Assembly: GCA_951213105.1 (NCBI GenBank)
Contig: OX578136.1
Span: 77,000,437-77,064,436 of the forward strand
From: Amaurobius ferox
Lineage: Eukaryota; Arthropoda; Arachnida; Araneae; Amaurobiidae
Direction of reading: 5' to 3'
DNA length: 64,000 bases
Below are positions 1 to 11,859 of this stretch, in pieces. The notes beneath the pieces were generated by a model. It was not told where the DNA came from and searched no databases. It was given only the letters and a program-made list of their open reading frames with translations. The translations under genes and the position numbers were made by a program. Every line of letters begins with the position of its first letter. The stretch's first letter is position 1.

Positions 1-1480
1 GTGCAAGCCCAAATTTATTTATTTATTTTGTATGAATTTTTGTACTTGCTTCTACAATATAAATTTTAATATTATAACGTGAGTTTACTGTAATTATTGC
101 TGGGAAATATATGAAGATTTATTTGAAAAGTAGGAGACGTTCGAAACTGGTTTGTTTATTGTAACTAACTGGTTTGTTTATTGTAACTTGGAAATTCAAG
201 TAAATATTGTTAAAATTTACAGTATAATTTTCATTTTCCCTCTCTGGTTCGATTCATATTTTAAGAAGTGTGAATAGCGACCGGAGGCAAGGTGTAAAAT
301 AGGCGACCCCCAACCAATACACTTGCATGTAGAAAATCATATCCAGTAAAATAATAACAATAGTCTGTGTAATTTATGAAATTCAGATATATATTATTTT
401 TTCTTATTAGTTTTAACAATTTAATTTCTCGTGCGAAAGTCGAAAAGAATATAGAACAAAAAATAGTGAAGCAAAGCACAAGATAAATCTATTTTTAGTG
501 TTCTATAGTCAAAACTAGACCCCCACCCCGTATTGACGATGCCTTTTGTACGCCTGTAACCCCCAGGGTCGCCAACAGGGGGAGGTGGCAAAATAATGCA
601 TGGAATAGAGATTTGGTCCATATAAACAGTGTATGATAAAGTTAAATATAATATAAAATATGATGTAGTGGGGGGGACGAAAAATTATGTTCATGACACT
701 GGTAATCCCAACTTTTTTAAATTTGAACCGTTCGTCCGACAACATTTACAGTTAACAATCAGGTGCGATTATCCAACAACAAAGCAAAAGCATGAAAAAG
801 CTAAAAAGTAAAATCTAGGTTAATAACATGTATTAAAAAATTTAATGGTTTTGTTTTTTTTAATTTAGCAAAGATTTATTTTTTTAGCCATTTTTACAGA
901 AAGAAAACTTAATTTTTTTGCCCTTCTTTTAGAAAAAGATTTTATTAAATTTTCAACAATTCTGTGTTTAAAATTTAATAAAATACTCCTATGCATAGTT
1001 TTGGAATTCGAACAAAATTTTCCTTAATACATAAGATGCATTCTATAAAATTTCTCAAAATTACTGACAAAACAAATATCTGCTTTTAGGAGATCTTATT
1101 TCTTAATATACTTATAGGCAAATAACGCTACTGGAACTTTGTTTAATTACGATATAATTTTTGTGAAGAAAGCAAAATGCAAAAAGAAAGAATCCAGGAG
1201 CTTTTTATATAACTTTTATAGAAAAAACACTAGATGGCGACACCAAAATCACTAAGATAGAATCTTTTTTAAAGGAATTTAACATAGACAGAGATTTTCA
1301 TGTTATGTACACTAGAAAATGAAATAGTTTAGCTTTCTCCCTGTTCTATCCCTACACGCATGCGCACTCTAGTTTGGAGATTCATAGCAAAATTCCCAAG
1401 TCCGTTAACGTTGTTTATAGATTCCTCTCCCCAGATTCTTGTGAGATCACCATTCTGTAAGTCATCTTTCTGCTGTTAGT
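1..1480. other. AT-rich intergenic stretch, no gene recognised
   Basis: No coding similarity is recognised. A 22-bp unit (ACTGGTTTGTTTATTGTAAC...) is directly duplicated at 146-188. A C/G-rich patch lies at 520-600. The short open frames here are not supported by any motif. Confidence 0.6.
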
Positions 1481-2745
1481 ATGCGCTGTTTGTTCACAGA
1501 TTGCAAGTTTGATGTGAAAAAATAGTTTATTTCTTGGAACAGCGAATATTGGAATTCCACCGCCTGAATCACAATGTTATTGAAACAAAACACCGTTTTC
1601 GGAAGAAGTTCAATGTGACCAAAGTACCGAAAAAGGGTATACTAAAGGCTCTGTTCGAAAATTTTCAATTGACTGGGATGGATGAATAAAGGATGACCGT
1701 GCTGGAAAGGTAAGGCGACTGCGTTCGACAGTCACAGAGGAGAATGCTCAACTTGTCCAACTGAGGCCCAGGGTTCCGTTCGCCGTGTTGCAGCTCAGGC
1801 AGGAACACGACGAATGTCCACGCATAGTCTCATGCGCCACAGCTTACACATGCTTCCATACAAGATGCAGACTCAACAACCCCTCATTGCTACTGCCATG
1901 AATGCACGAGAGACGTTCGCGAACGACATGCTGCAAAAGCTTGATGTCGACGATATCCATGTTGTAAGCATTTGGTTTACCGACGAAGGTTATTTTTACG
2001 TTGACGGCTTCGTCAATAAACAAAAGTGACGCATATGGGGAACAGAAAATCCCTATGTTGTCGTCCCTGCATCCGGCAAAAGTAATGGTTTGGATCGACA
2101 TCTCCTCCAAAGGACTTATTAGCCATTGTTCCGATTCCAAATGAATACTACAGCACGATATCTGGACATTATGCGTTAATTTGTGGCTGTTCACAATGCC
2201 TTGGAGAGTTCTATGAACATCTCGTAGTTCATGAAAAACGGTACCCGGCTACATCGAACGACCGAAGTGTTTAATTTCCTCAACGAACATTTCGATGATC
2301 GTGTAATTGCTTTGGACTATCGCATGCATACGGGAAGTCACATGGATTGGACTCCCTATTCGCCAGATTTTACCCCCTGTGACTTCTTTCTTTGGGAACA
2401 TTTGAAAGACCAGGTGAACCACCACAATCCACAAACGATTGCAGAACTGGAACAGTATATCTCTGCTGTATGTGAAGACATTCCGGCTGAGACGGGTGTC
2501 TGATAATTTTGTTGAGACTACGTCACGTTGTTGCTGCGCATGGTGGATATGTGGAATATATAGTATTTTAATTTTTCCAGACTGCAACGCCATTTATTGC
2601 AAACTTTGTAACTAATTTCGAAAGTCTGCCTGACTGAAAATGTACTGTTGTCCCAAGCACATTGCGGCGAATGGCGCATTTCTATCGTTGCCCATTTAGT
2701 TTTTATTTATTTTTTAAACATGCCGGTCATTTTTGGGACACCCTG
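1330..2745 (+). mobile_element. mariner-like transposon remnant
   Basis: The element contains the transposase pseudogene at 1481-2571. Its downstream terminus is visible: reading inward from 2745 on the minus strand, it begins CAGGGTGTCCCAAAAATGAC, and it is followed by TA (2746-2747), as expected for this superfamily. I could not find a matching upstream inverted repeat, so the left boundary is approximate and the 5' end is probably eroded or truncated. Confidence 0.6.
1481..2571 (+). pseudogene. mariner-type transposase pseudogene (DUF4817-like N-terminus)
   Basis: This is a decayed cut-and-paste transposase. Read through several frames, the N-terminal part resembles the helix-turn-helix (DUF4817-like) module of one mariner subgroup, followed by a region like HxLHMLPYKMQTQQPL. 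The first catalytic acidic motif appears as FTDEGYFYVDGFVNKQK and runs into a TGA at 2027-2029. The second catalytic motif, normally QDG.xPHRT, reads KNGTRLHRT, so the expected Asp is Asn (AAC). The third acidic motif, WTPYSPDFTPCDFFLW, is intact. The C-terminus resumes in another frame and ends at a TAA at 2569-2571. Stops, frameshifts and the lost Asp make it inactive. Assignment to the Tc1/mariner superfamily is firm; the exact subgroup is inferred. Confidence 0.85.
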
Positions 2746-4849
2746 TATAATCTCTAACAAAACGTAAAGTAAATAGTTCGTTTTCGACATAAACGTTCAA
2801 CCAATCTAAATCACGTGTTTAGATATTAAAATATATCACCAAATATCACTACTGCAAAATTTTATTGAAATTTTAATATGCTTCCTTATCACAATCTCAA
2901 CATTTTTTTCTTCAAATATACTATTGTCTTAATAATATGGCTTTTCAATCAGGATGTTCATTTTCTTGAAACCAACTTTAATAACTTAGTTCACTGTGGT
3001 TTATGATGATTCACCGCTGAAGGAAGGGTATTATATATGCCTTCAAAATCATTTATAATGTATCACTGGCTGATGAGGGTTCTCTGAATTCGTATAAGGC
3101 AAGATCTCAAATGAAACCCAATATAATGCCAAACCAAGATATTTGACGTCGGGTCGAAATGGAACTGCAAAATTAATGCTTTAAGCTGTCGTTTTCCCAT
3201 CGAACAATTATATGGCATTCATGGAGCAACCACTTAAACCGTAACACATCAAAAAACTCGACATTTAGCAAATAAGCCTGTCGATGTCTGTATTCGAGAT
3301 CTTGTCACAACCTGAAGCACCGGTATTTGTGAGCCAAAGGAATTTGCAACAATGAATTACAAGCGACCACTCTTTTAAGAAAACATAAGTGAACTGTGCT
3401 TGAGGACAAAGTCTAACATGTGCAAGTGTACTGCTGATCTGGGATAGTGCTAATAGCTTGCTGTGAGAATTTTCACTGCTATACGTGGGAGGTATTTATT
3501 ATATAGCATAGTTGTGCAACTCTGCAGTCCAGTTAGTAGATGTATTTGTGTCCGAGTCTATTCGTATCACTGTAATATATTACCGATTATTACGAGTGGC
3601 AATTTCACTGTAATAAATTTCACCATCTTTCATCCCAACAATCTTTGCTCTCTCAAATTCCGTTAGGTGTTTCTAATGCGACCTTTATCGGTGACGAGGA
3701 CAGCTAGGCAGAAATTCACTATTTTGACTCAGTGTCGGTGTCTTACAGATTGGAACATCTCATATGAAAAATCTATGTATACTTAAGACCGAAAAGTTCA
3801 GAGGCCGTTGCTCCGAAACTGCGTGTCCATTTTCACTGACATCATAATCATTTGCTCTAATTTGATATGCATACTCTGTAGGTTTCAAGCTAATACCACC
3901 AGTTTTTTATAGGGTAGCAATTTTCACAAACAGCAGTGTATATGCTACTTTATGAGTTAATATTAAGACAAAGTAAGCAGACATAGATAGAGCATGTCAT
4001 TTATGGAATATGATAGCCTTTTCTAGTAAGTATCTGCAGAAAAAATTTGGAAACATATTTAGGTGATGCAGTGAGAGAGCTCTTTTGCACATTCTGGGAA
4101 TATTCTTTTAGTCATGTTTACAGGTAAAAAGATCATATAAAAATATTGACACTTTATTTAATTTTTGCAACTTATAACTTACATATGTAAATTAAGAATG
4201 AAGTGGCCAATTAAAGCCATATCTAGGTTTTAATGCTGATATCTTGAAATTGTCAGTATGATAGGTAAGAAACTGATGAAAATTTTTTCTAGATATTCCA
4301 AACAATCACGCTGATATTCCAAACAATCAAGCAACAGGAAAGTGTGTAGAACTGGGTACGAAGCTTCGGTATTAATATGTATCGAAAAAACAAAAATATG
4401 GCTTGATAAAACGTAAATTTAAATCAAGAAATCTGATGAAAGGATTTAAAACGAAACGAAAATGTTTTTTTAATATAGAGAGACAATCTATATATATATT
4501 GTTTCTCCTTACTAAATAAACAGTACTAAGTACAAGTTTGTTCTTCTTGAATTCACTGTAAGATATATGGAAAAATGCAAATATATCGTCAAATAATAAA
4601 AAAGTGAAAACTTGTGTATTCTATTAGAAATAATACACATTTCATATTTATACTTTGGAGTATCTCGAAATAAAATTATATCTGACTGAGTTTTTAAACA
4701 TATAATTGGGGTAGCAAAAGACAACTTTTCCCAAACCGGGACATTTTGTACCAACATTTTTCTTCCTGTATATACATTCAGCCTATCATAATATCCACCT
4801 ATTATTTGTATTTTTCTTATAAATAATAAATAGGCATATAACAAATAAT
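2746..4849. other. AT-rich intergenic stretch, no feature recognised
   Basis: No motif, repeat family or coding similarity is recognised. A 16-bp string (ATATTCCAAACAATCA) occurs twice close together near 4293-4330. Confidence 0.55.
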
Positions 4850-5690
4850 ACAGTCTGTTGCAAAATTATATTTGCACCCATAAAAAATCGAGTCACAACT
4901 GCGAAACTCGGTATGCAAATGTCGTTTCAAGAGTTATGCAAATGATCAAACTGTCAACGCAACTGATGTTATAAGACTCATGCAACGCGTATGAAAACGA
5001 CATATCAAGCAACATTTAAGAAGACCCGTTGTCTCACTCAAGGGCAATTGGAACTAGATTTTCTACTTTGATACTGCAAGTTGCGTGCAAAGATGTATTA
5101 AAGACGTGCTCGCCGACGCTATGAATAATTGCCGGATATGAAAAGAAGTCGCATTATATGCCAAAGGCAAGTTGGTTGGTCCAACAGACGTATCAGTCGC
5201 CATCTTAGTCCGAGCGATATTGTTACTCGGTGTTGACAACAGTGGATCAGAGAAGGTATATATAACCGGCTCAGAACGTCCCAGATAGACTTGTTAAGAT
5301 GATCGTGCAGTCAGGAGAGCAATCACGGCCACACCAATGGCGTCACTATCAGCTATTTAAACACATTTACCACCATCCATGCATCTTGCGTCAAGGAACA
5401 CTATTCGGAGATGAATGGCAGTAGGTGGGATCGACATCCACTAAGGCTCCAGCCACTGACTCTCAACATAGGCAGAGCCGTCTGGATTGGTGCCGAGCCT
5501 GGTCAGCCTATAAAGTGTCCGTTTAGAGACATGTTGTCTTTAGCTACACATCCCGTTTCTCTCTCAGTTCTTGATTACCGTATGCGTGTGGGGAGCGTTC
5601 CGAATCTACATTTCTTGTTTAGAGGAGAGATACGAAGTAGAGTTACTATAACCCTTGATCTGGCGCTCCATCGTTAAACCACGTGATTAC
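4850..5690 (+). pseudogene. Tc1-like transposase pseudogene
   Basis: This is a strongly decayed Tc1-type transposase, readable only by changing frame. The N-terminal DNA-binding region shows stretches such as RQVGWSNRRISRHL and QQWIREGIYNRLR, characteristic of the paired HTH of Tc1-like transposases. Further on are RDDRAVRRAITATPMASLS and the start of the catalytic domain, a decayed VVFS[DE]SRFSLSS segment near 5530-5575. The second and third catalytic residues are absent. It appears to be the same family as the Tc1 pseudogene at 56631-57300. A possible left terminus CAGTCTGTTGCAAAATTATA lies at 4853. Stops are frequent, so it is dead. Confidence 0.75.
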
Positions 5691-6960
5691 CGGCAAGCGC
5701 TTCTTTCTCCTCCCGTCTTTTCAGTGTTATTTCAATGGACGCTTCGCAAGTTAACTATTTAAAAGAGGTTAAAATGGTTTCGTCATGCTGCTGCTACAAC
5801 TGTACAGAAATACAAGTAAAAGGAGGATCCATAACGTTTCGTTGTTATGTATAACAATTCATTAATTTTTTGTTATTGTGTAGTTTTTTGATATTAAGTT
5901 CACTATGAACAGCCTGGCTGATCTAAATTTGTGATTTGCATTGTAGCAAGCTACATAATATTGCTATTTTTTGATAAATTCTTATATTTTGTTGTACTAT
6001 TTGCACTTTTTTACTATTTATTAGAAAGGAAACTGGATTTTTGTCAAATTCGTTTGAATGATTTGCATACATGCAAAATTATTCAAACGGTTCGTTTGGC
6101 GACCATTTATTCGCCAAATGGTTTTGTAAAAATAAAAGCTAAAGATATTTCTGCTATGTTTGCTTACAAAGTGCTAAATAAGTTTTATGTTGTTTGTGTT
6201 TAAGTATATCACATGGAGGTAAAAGGAGTTAAGTATCCATATTAAGTAATGTATTATATGCATTTCTATGGCGAAAAACCTAAAATATTTATTTAAACTG
6301 TCAATTTTGTAAAAATAAATTATTAGTGCAATGAAAAGTAGAACTGAAGCAATAAAGAATATTCCCAAGAAATCAAAATAATTTTACCCTTCAATTAATT
6401 TTTATCTCCCTATATTATGTACTCTTTCCTACAACTATGCAAAAATACTGGTTAATTATACTCATAATAAGGCAGTCTTTAATTTAAAAATAATTAAAAA
6501 TACATATACTAAATACTGCGCCTTTCTATAGTGTCAACTAACATTAGCAACTACTTTACTAACACTAGCTACACCTAGATATAATTCTCAAAGCATTATG
6601 GCATTTTCAAGCTTTTCATCCATAGGAGTTTTATCTACTCCTTTCTAACTCTATGGTAATCATATATATTTTTTAATATTGATAATACGGTAGTTGCTTG
6701 TTTAAATCAATTAAATTATTTTGTTTAACAGGTTTTAATAATTTATTTGACTATAATATATCAAAATTTGGTTTAAATGCCTGGTGAAAAATATCTGATG
6801 CCGTTATAAATGCTTCATATTTATTATATTTATAGAAGAGAACTGTACTTCTTGCTTTATGGTAAGTTCCTTTTATATAACTTGGTCGGGTGTTTGTCAG
6901 TGTGATTTATATTATTAACGATTTAACTAATCAGGTTCCATTAACCACATGAACATCAAA
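5691..6960. other. AT-rich stretch with two adjacent hairpins, no gene
   Basis: No coding similarity is recognised. The only structure seen is a pair of adjacent inverted repeats at 6051-6118, listed separately. Confidence 0.55.
6051..6118. repeat. two adjacent perfect inverted repeats
   Basis: The first hairpin has outer arms CGTTTGAAT/ATTCAAACG (6051-6059 and 6081-6089). It encloses a second, inner pair TTTGCAT/ATGCAAA. The neighbouring hairpin is TTTGGCGA/TCGCCAAA (6095-6102 and 6111-6118). No transposon terminus or gene end is recognised beside them. Confidence 0.75.
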
Positions 6961-7440
6961 ATCGTTGCCTTTTATATTGTAAATTTTAATTCTTTAAATT
7001 TTGAACCTTATCGAACTAACCCGACAACCGACATGGGTCCGCAATTGGAATGTACTAATTTTTGGGGAATAATTTGAATACCGGAGCAGCTGGAAATTCC
7101 AAATTCAGAATAGATCGGTTTTTGTTTTATATTTTAATTCTTTAGATTTTAAGCCGTTTAAGAATAGCCCGTCTTGGGCCCGTAAAGAGGGGGAAGCCTG
7201 AAAAATTCCCGGAGCTCGTAATGCTTGGGCAACCCGGGTCTGAATTTATGTAGAACATTTTCTATCTACATGCAGTTTCTCTGTCATGAGGCCCGGAATT
7301 ATTGTTTTCTCGGGGTCCGAGTCCACTCGGGGTGGCCCGGCCCGCAATAGGAATATATTCATTTTTAAGGAATAATTTAAGAACTGGGTAACGAGAAAAT
7401 CTAAATTTGGAATATCGTTTTCTTCTGCGATATATATTGA
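6961..7440. repeat. degenerate ~150-bp tandem repeat with GC-rich core
   Basis: The motif TTTTAATTCTTTARATTTT followed by a GCCCG/ACCCG box recurs at 6984 and 7132 (148 bp apart). CCGCAATNGGAAT recurs at 7039 and 7342 (303 bp, about two units). Copies are diverged. The segment is much richer in G and C (CCCGG, GGCCCGG) than the surrounding DNA. No coding or RNA similarity is recognised. Confidence 0.6.
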
Positions 7441-8399
7441 GTCCTTAGTCTATGATTTTCTAGTAGCTCTTGCTCTACTATGTTATTTTTCAGTATACTA
7501 AAATCGTTTAAATTTGAAATTGTGTTATTATAAGTTTTTTCATTATATTTTCCTTTTTCAAATATTGCTCAAACCGAAAATATTTTTTGGCTTCTTCCCA
7601 CATATGAAGACTATCAGAATAGGCAATTCTTAGTGGTCTCAACTTTTTCATGTTTAAAAGCAATACATTTGTCACCTCACCTTTTAAAACGCTTAGTCAT
7701 TCTTCACAGTATATATTTTCATTTTCTATAAAAAGAATTAAAGTACATTTTCTTTCACATGATCAAGTTTATAATTACAATCTGCTAAAAAGCGCAATTA
7801 TGTTATTTTAGCGTCAGTTCTCAAAAATATTTTTGTAATAAATGTTAGTTCACGTATCTATAAATTCATTACATTAAAGACATTTTTAAAAATCAGAAAA
7901 TTTTGATTTATTTTTATAGATACGCTCCATGTATGTTCACAAATGCCCTCCAATGGGGCACATGTGTACAGTTGAAGCTATTTTTTAAATCGATCATAAA
8001 GTAAAGAAATCTTTAATTAAAAAATCTGATAGAAATTCCTCCAAATAAGAAAAAAATTTAATTTGCGGACATTTTTGGTAGAAATAACGATCACACTTTC
8101 GGGTAAAATAAAGTAAAGAGGAAAATCACATGTGCCACGTCTTTCATAGGTAATCCGGATTAAAGGAAATATTATTTAAAACATTTCTACCTTATAAATA
8201 AAAAGTTTATTAGAAAGCTAATTTTCTATTCCAAATAAACCAAAAACTAAACGAACAAGTACAAAATCATTTCCTATTCTAATACCATCAAGCACTATAT
8301 GTTTTGTTTTCGTGGAATTCTTAAAATACACATCGGAAAGTTATTTTCGTAAGCACTAAGCAAGCATTTCTTGTTATTTTAGATATGCCAATCGCCAAA
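7441..8399. other. AT-rich intergenic stretch, no feature recognised
   Basis: No gene, repeat family or RNA is recognised. Confidence 0.55.
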
Positions 8400-8968
<569 letters not shown>

Positions 8969-9139
8969 CTCCCAAATTCTAATCATTTGTATATATTCTA
9001 AAACAATATATACATTCCGAGTGCCGTGGCTTTAGCTTAATTCCTTATAGGTGCATATATTTGTTTTTGTAACAGAGTGTACGCCCAGTATTTTAATTGT
9101 TTTAAAGGCGTTCTTTAGAAAAACCTCGTGCTTCTAACT

Positions 9140-9300
9140 TATTATTATGAAAAGCTTTCTGCATCGTTAAATGACTACCTGAGCTGTGGAAAGCTTTTAT
9201 GTGCACAACCCTCTTTCATAAGTTGGGTAGAATTTATCACGCAAGATTATGGTTCCTGACTCATTAATATGCAAATCAAGTATACATAATGTTAAAGACC
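9140..9300 (+). repeat. family R dispersed repeat, unit A
   Basis: Decayed unit sharing ATTATGAAAAGC...GCATCGTTAAATGAC and, ~100 bp on, a CTCATTAATATGCAAATCAAGTATAC box with the other R units (about 11.2, 16.2, 16.6, 19.9 and 21.7 kb). Function and class are unknown. Confidence 0.6.
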
Positions 9301-9610
9301 GCTTAAGAGTTATAAGTAACTTCGAAGTAGAGGGATAATAAAAATGTCGAGTCTGAACGATGGAAGCAGTTTTGAAATGTTACATATTGTGATGTAAAAT
9401 GTATGCTTTATATCTAATCTATACACTATTGTTTACCACTGAATCTAGGCAATATTAAAATGCGTCTCATCATGCTTTTTAGGATATATGTCACGATGTC
9501 TCTCCGTGTATTAATAATGCGAATTCTAGGTAAACAAAGTAGACGTTTGTTTTAAATGCAAGGGGATGAACGTTGAGTTGCAAAATTAAAACAATAATAA
9601 TAATAAAGTT

Positions 9611-10095
9611 TTACTTTTCATACAATACATAGTAATGCATAGAAAAAGTATTGGAATCGTGTCAAAAATCAAAACTGGACTTTTCGACGATTTTGTACGT
9701 TTCGAGTAATCTACAGCACGAAAAACCTACTTTTGACATGGAGTCTGTATATATGTGTGTCTGTCTGTATGTTTGCGTGTGTGTGTCTGTCTGTCTGTTT
9801 GCATATGTGTGTCTGTCTGTATGTTTGCGTGTGTGTATCTATCTGCCTGTTTGAGTGATCGTGTCTGTCTGTTTGCTTGAGTGTGTCTGTCTGTCTGCAT
9901 GTGTATGACTGTCTGATCACGTGTCTGTGGGATGTCTGTATCTACGTGTTTAAGTTCCTGATGTCAAATCTTTCTAATTCTTTAGATAATCCTCTACAAC
10001 TTTTCGTAAACTTTACGTAACTTTACTTAGACATAAAGGTAAAACTGAAATTGATTCAGAAGAAAAAGTAATGTGCTGCCCACATTGGAATTCTG
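9611..10095 (+). mobile_element. family H3 hairpin-ended element, copy A (internally deleted)
   Basis: It starts with an imperfect palindrome, TACTTTTCATACAATACA through AGAAAAAGTA (9611-9650). A GTATTGGAATCGTG block and a (TCTG)n-type tract (9752-9925) follow. It ends with AAAAAGTAATGTGCTGCCCA at about 10075-10095. The same start and end blocks delimit 32006-33061, which is about 0.3 kb longer after removing its SINE insertion. Non-coding. Confidence 0.65.
9752..9925. repeat. GTCTG/GTGT-rich microsatellite inside H3
   Basis: Interspersed TGTCTGTCTG and TGTGTGTCTG runs. They produce long repetitive Cys/Val or Gln/Thr open frames that are not genes. Confidence 0.9.
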
Positions 10096-10859
10096 TTGCA
10101 TTGCTATACCATAACCATATCTTAATTATACTAAATATATTTACAATTATGCAGGCATAATGTTCTATTCTAAAAAGATAGACACTCTAATATAATAACA
10201 TTTAAAAGCCATTAAACAGAAACAATATCTATTTTTTCACCATTTTGTACCTATCCCTAAAATATAAAACTATTATGTAAGTTTTTAGGAATACAGTATT
10301 AATAATATAAGAACATTAATTTGTTTGTCTGTTTATCTATCTCTTTCTGGGTAACGCTGCTACAAAAATTTGCCAAACGTGTTTCAATTACGGATAAAAA
10401 TCTCAATTTAGATACTAACCCATACCATCAGCATTTTCATATCCCTCCAAGTGGACAATCCATTTTTCAGATCCCACATTGACTTTACAAGTTCACTGCT
10501 CTTTAAATTCAGTGTTCATATTAAAAACCGGAGCGTTCTTTTTAGCTAATTAAATTTTTGCTTGAACGCGGTTCGTTTTTCTATTATTCTTTATTTTTAT
10601 AGGCATAGGTCTTTAAAGAAATATTTCAAATGTAAATTATTGTTCTGTTAAACCTTTTCACATCAGAGTGATCGCTTTGTCGAAAACAATAAATCTACAT
10701 AAATAGTTCATCCTTTCAAATTATTTTTTTATTTTTCTTCCTTAGTAACCTTAAGTTTACAGCTATTATTTCTTCCAAAGGCTTATATAAAATTAAAAAT
10801 AACTTATTTCTTTTAAAACGGACGCCACGGGCGTCAGGGTTATATTCTAGTACTAAATA
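10096..10859. other. AT-rich intergenic stretch, no feature recognised
   Basis: A short GTTTGTCTGTTTATCTATC run near 10323 could be a remnant of a microsatellite-bearing element, but no further match is visible. Confidence 0.5.
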
Positions 10860-11345
10860 TTTCTAATGAAAACCCAATTTCATAATCAAAATATTATCAT
10901 CCTAAGTTTTCCGACAGCTTTCAGGCAACAATCACAGATAATTGTGTGCTTGCATCCTTTCAAAATTCCGTAAAATAGTGCAATCTTCTAATATCAACAT
11001 TTAATAGCTTTCCTTCAAATAACATCTCTGCAATTGAAGAACAATAGAAAGGAAAGAACTTCTTGCGCTTCCCTTTTCTTCGTGTTTTAGTCTCTCTTAA
11101 AGGCACCTTAATTTCAAAGTCTGTAATCTTAATTTCAACTCTTGTATTCTTCCCTCTAAAATTTAAGCACGAAACAGTTAAGAAATAGGTTGCAATTTGT
11201 GGATTATTTTTGGAGGGCAGAATGCAATTATGGGAAGCTTTACGTATCATTAAACGACGTTTTTATGCTGTATTATATTTCTCCAGTTGACAAGAACTTA
11301 TCCCTTACCAAAACTGCAAATAAAACAGAATCGCCATTAGGCATA
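10860..11345 (+). repeat. family R dispersed repeat, unit B
   Basis: Blocks CAATCTTCTAATATCAAC, CAAATAACATCTCTGCAA and AATTATGGGAAGCTTTACG...ATCATTAAACGACGTTTTTA align in the same order with the unit at 15950-16345. The 96-codon open frame on the minus strand here is not preserved in the other units, so I do not call a gene. Confidence 0.6.
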
Positions 11346-11782
11346 GACATACTCATCTCTAAAATATATATTTGTTATTAATCTAAAATATAAAATTATT
11401 TGGTAAGTTTTTCATTAATACGTGAATATAAACGCTTTATTGTAAAACAATTTGCAATACAATCGGCTCCGCTTAATCGGGTACAGATATTAGCATTTCT
11501 CACTTATATGCATAGAATATTGAAGAACAAAAATGAACCCCATAAGGTTAATATTAGACATATTCGTTTTATTGCATAATAATCACCGGTTAATTTCATA
11601 AAAGCTGAAACAATCTCGTGAATTTCAATTTAAGTGTTGTAAGACGTGGGAGAAAAACCGATAAAGCGCCAAACTTGGCAATCCCCGTTTTTTCTTATGT
11701 AGTTCAAAGGGCATATACACAATAAATAGAAATAACTTATGTAGAAAAAAATGTATTTTTACTTATTATGTAAATTGTTATG
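11346..11782. other. AT-rich stretch, no feature recognised
   Basis: A GC-rich 13-mer GGCTCCGCTTAAT at about 11465 recurs inverted at about 15932, on the other side of the Penelope-like element. Otherwise featureless. Confidence 0.5.
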
Positions 11783-11807
11783 ATATATATATATATATAT
11801 ATATATG
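11783..11807. repeat. (AT)n tract at 5' side of the Penelope-like element
   Basis: A pure AT dinucleotide run directly upstream of the reverse transcriptase pseudogene. Similar tracts bound the other related fragments in the window. Confidence 0.9.
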
Positions 11808-11859
11808 GTAAAGAAAAAACATTTAAATGAGGTTTATGCCATTTTTTTAAAATTAAATC

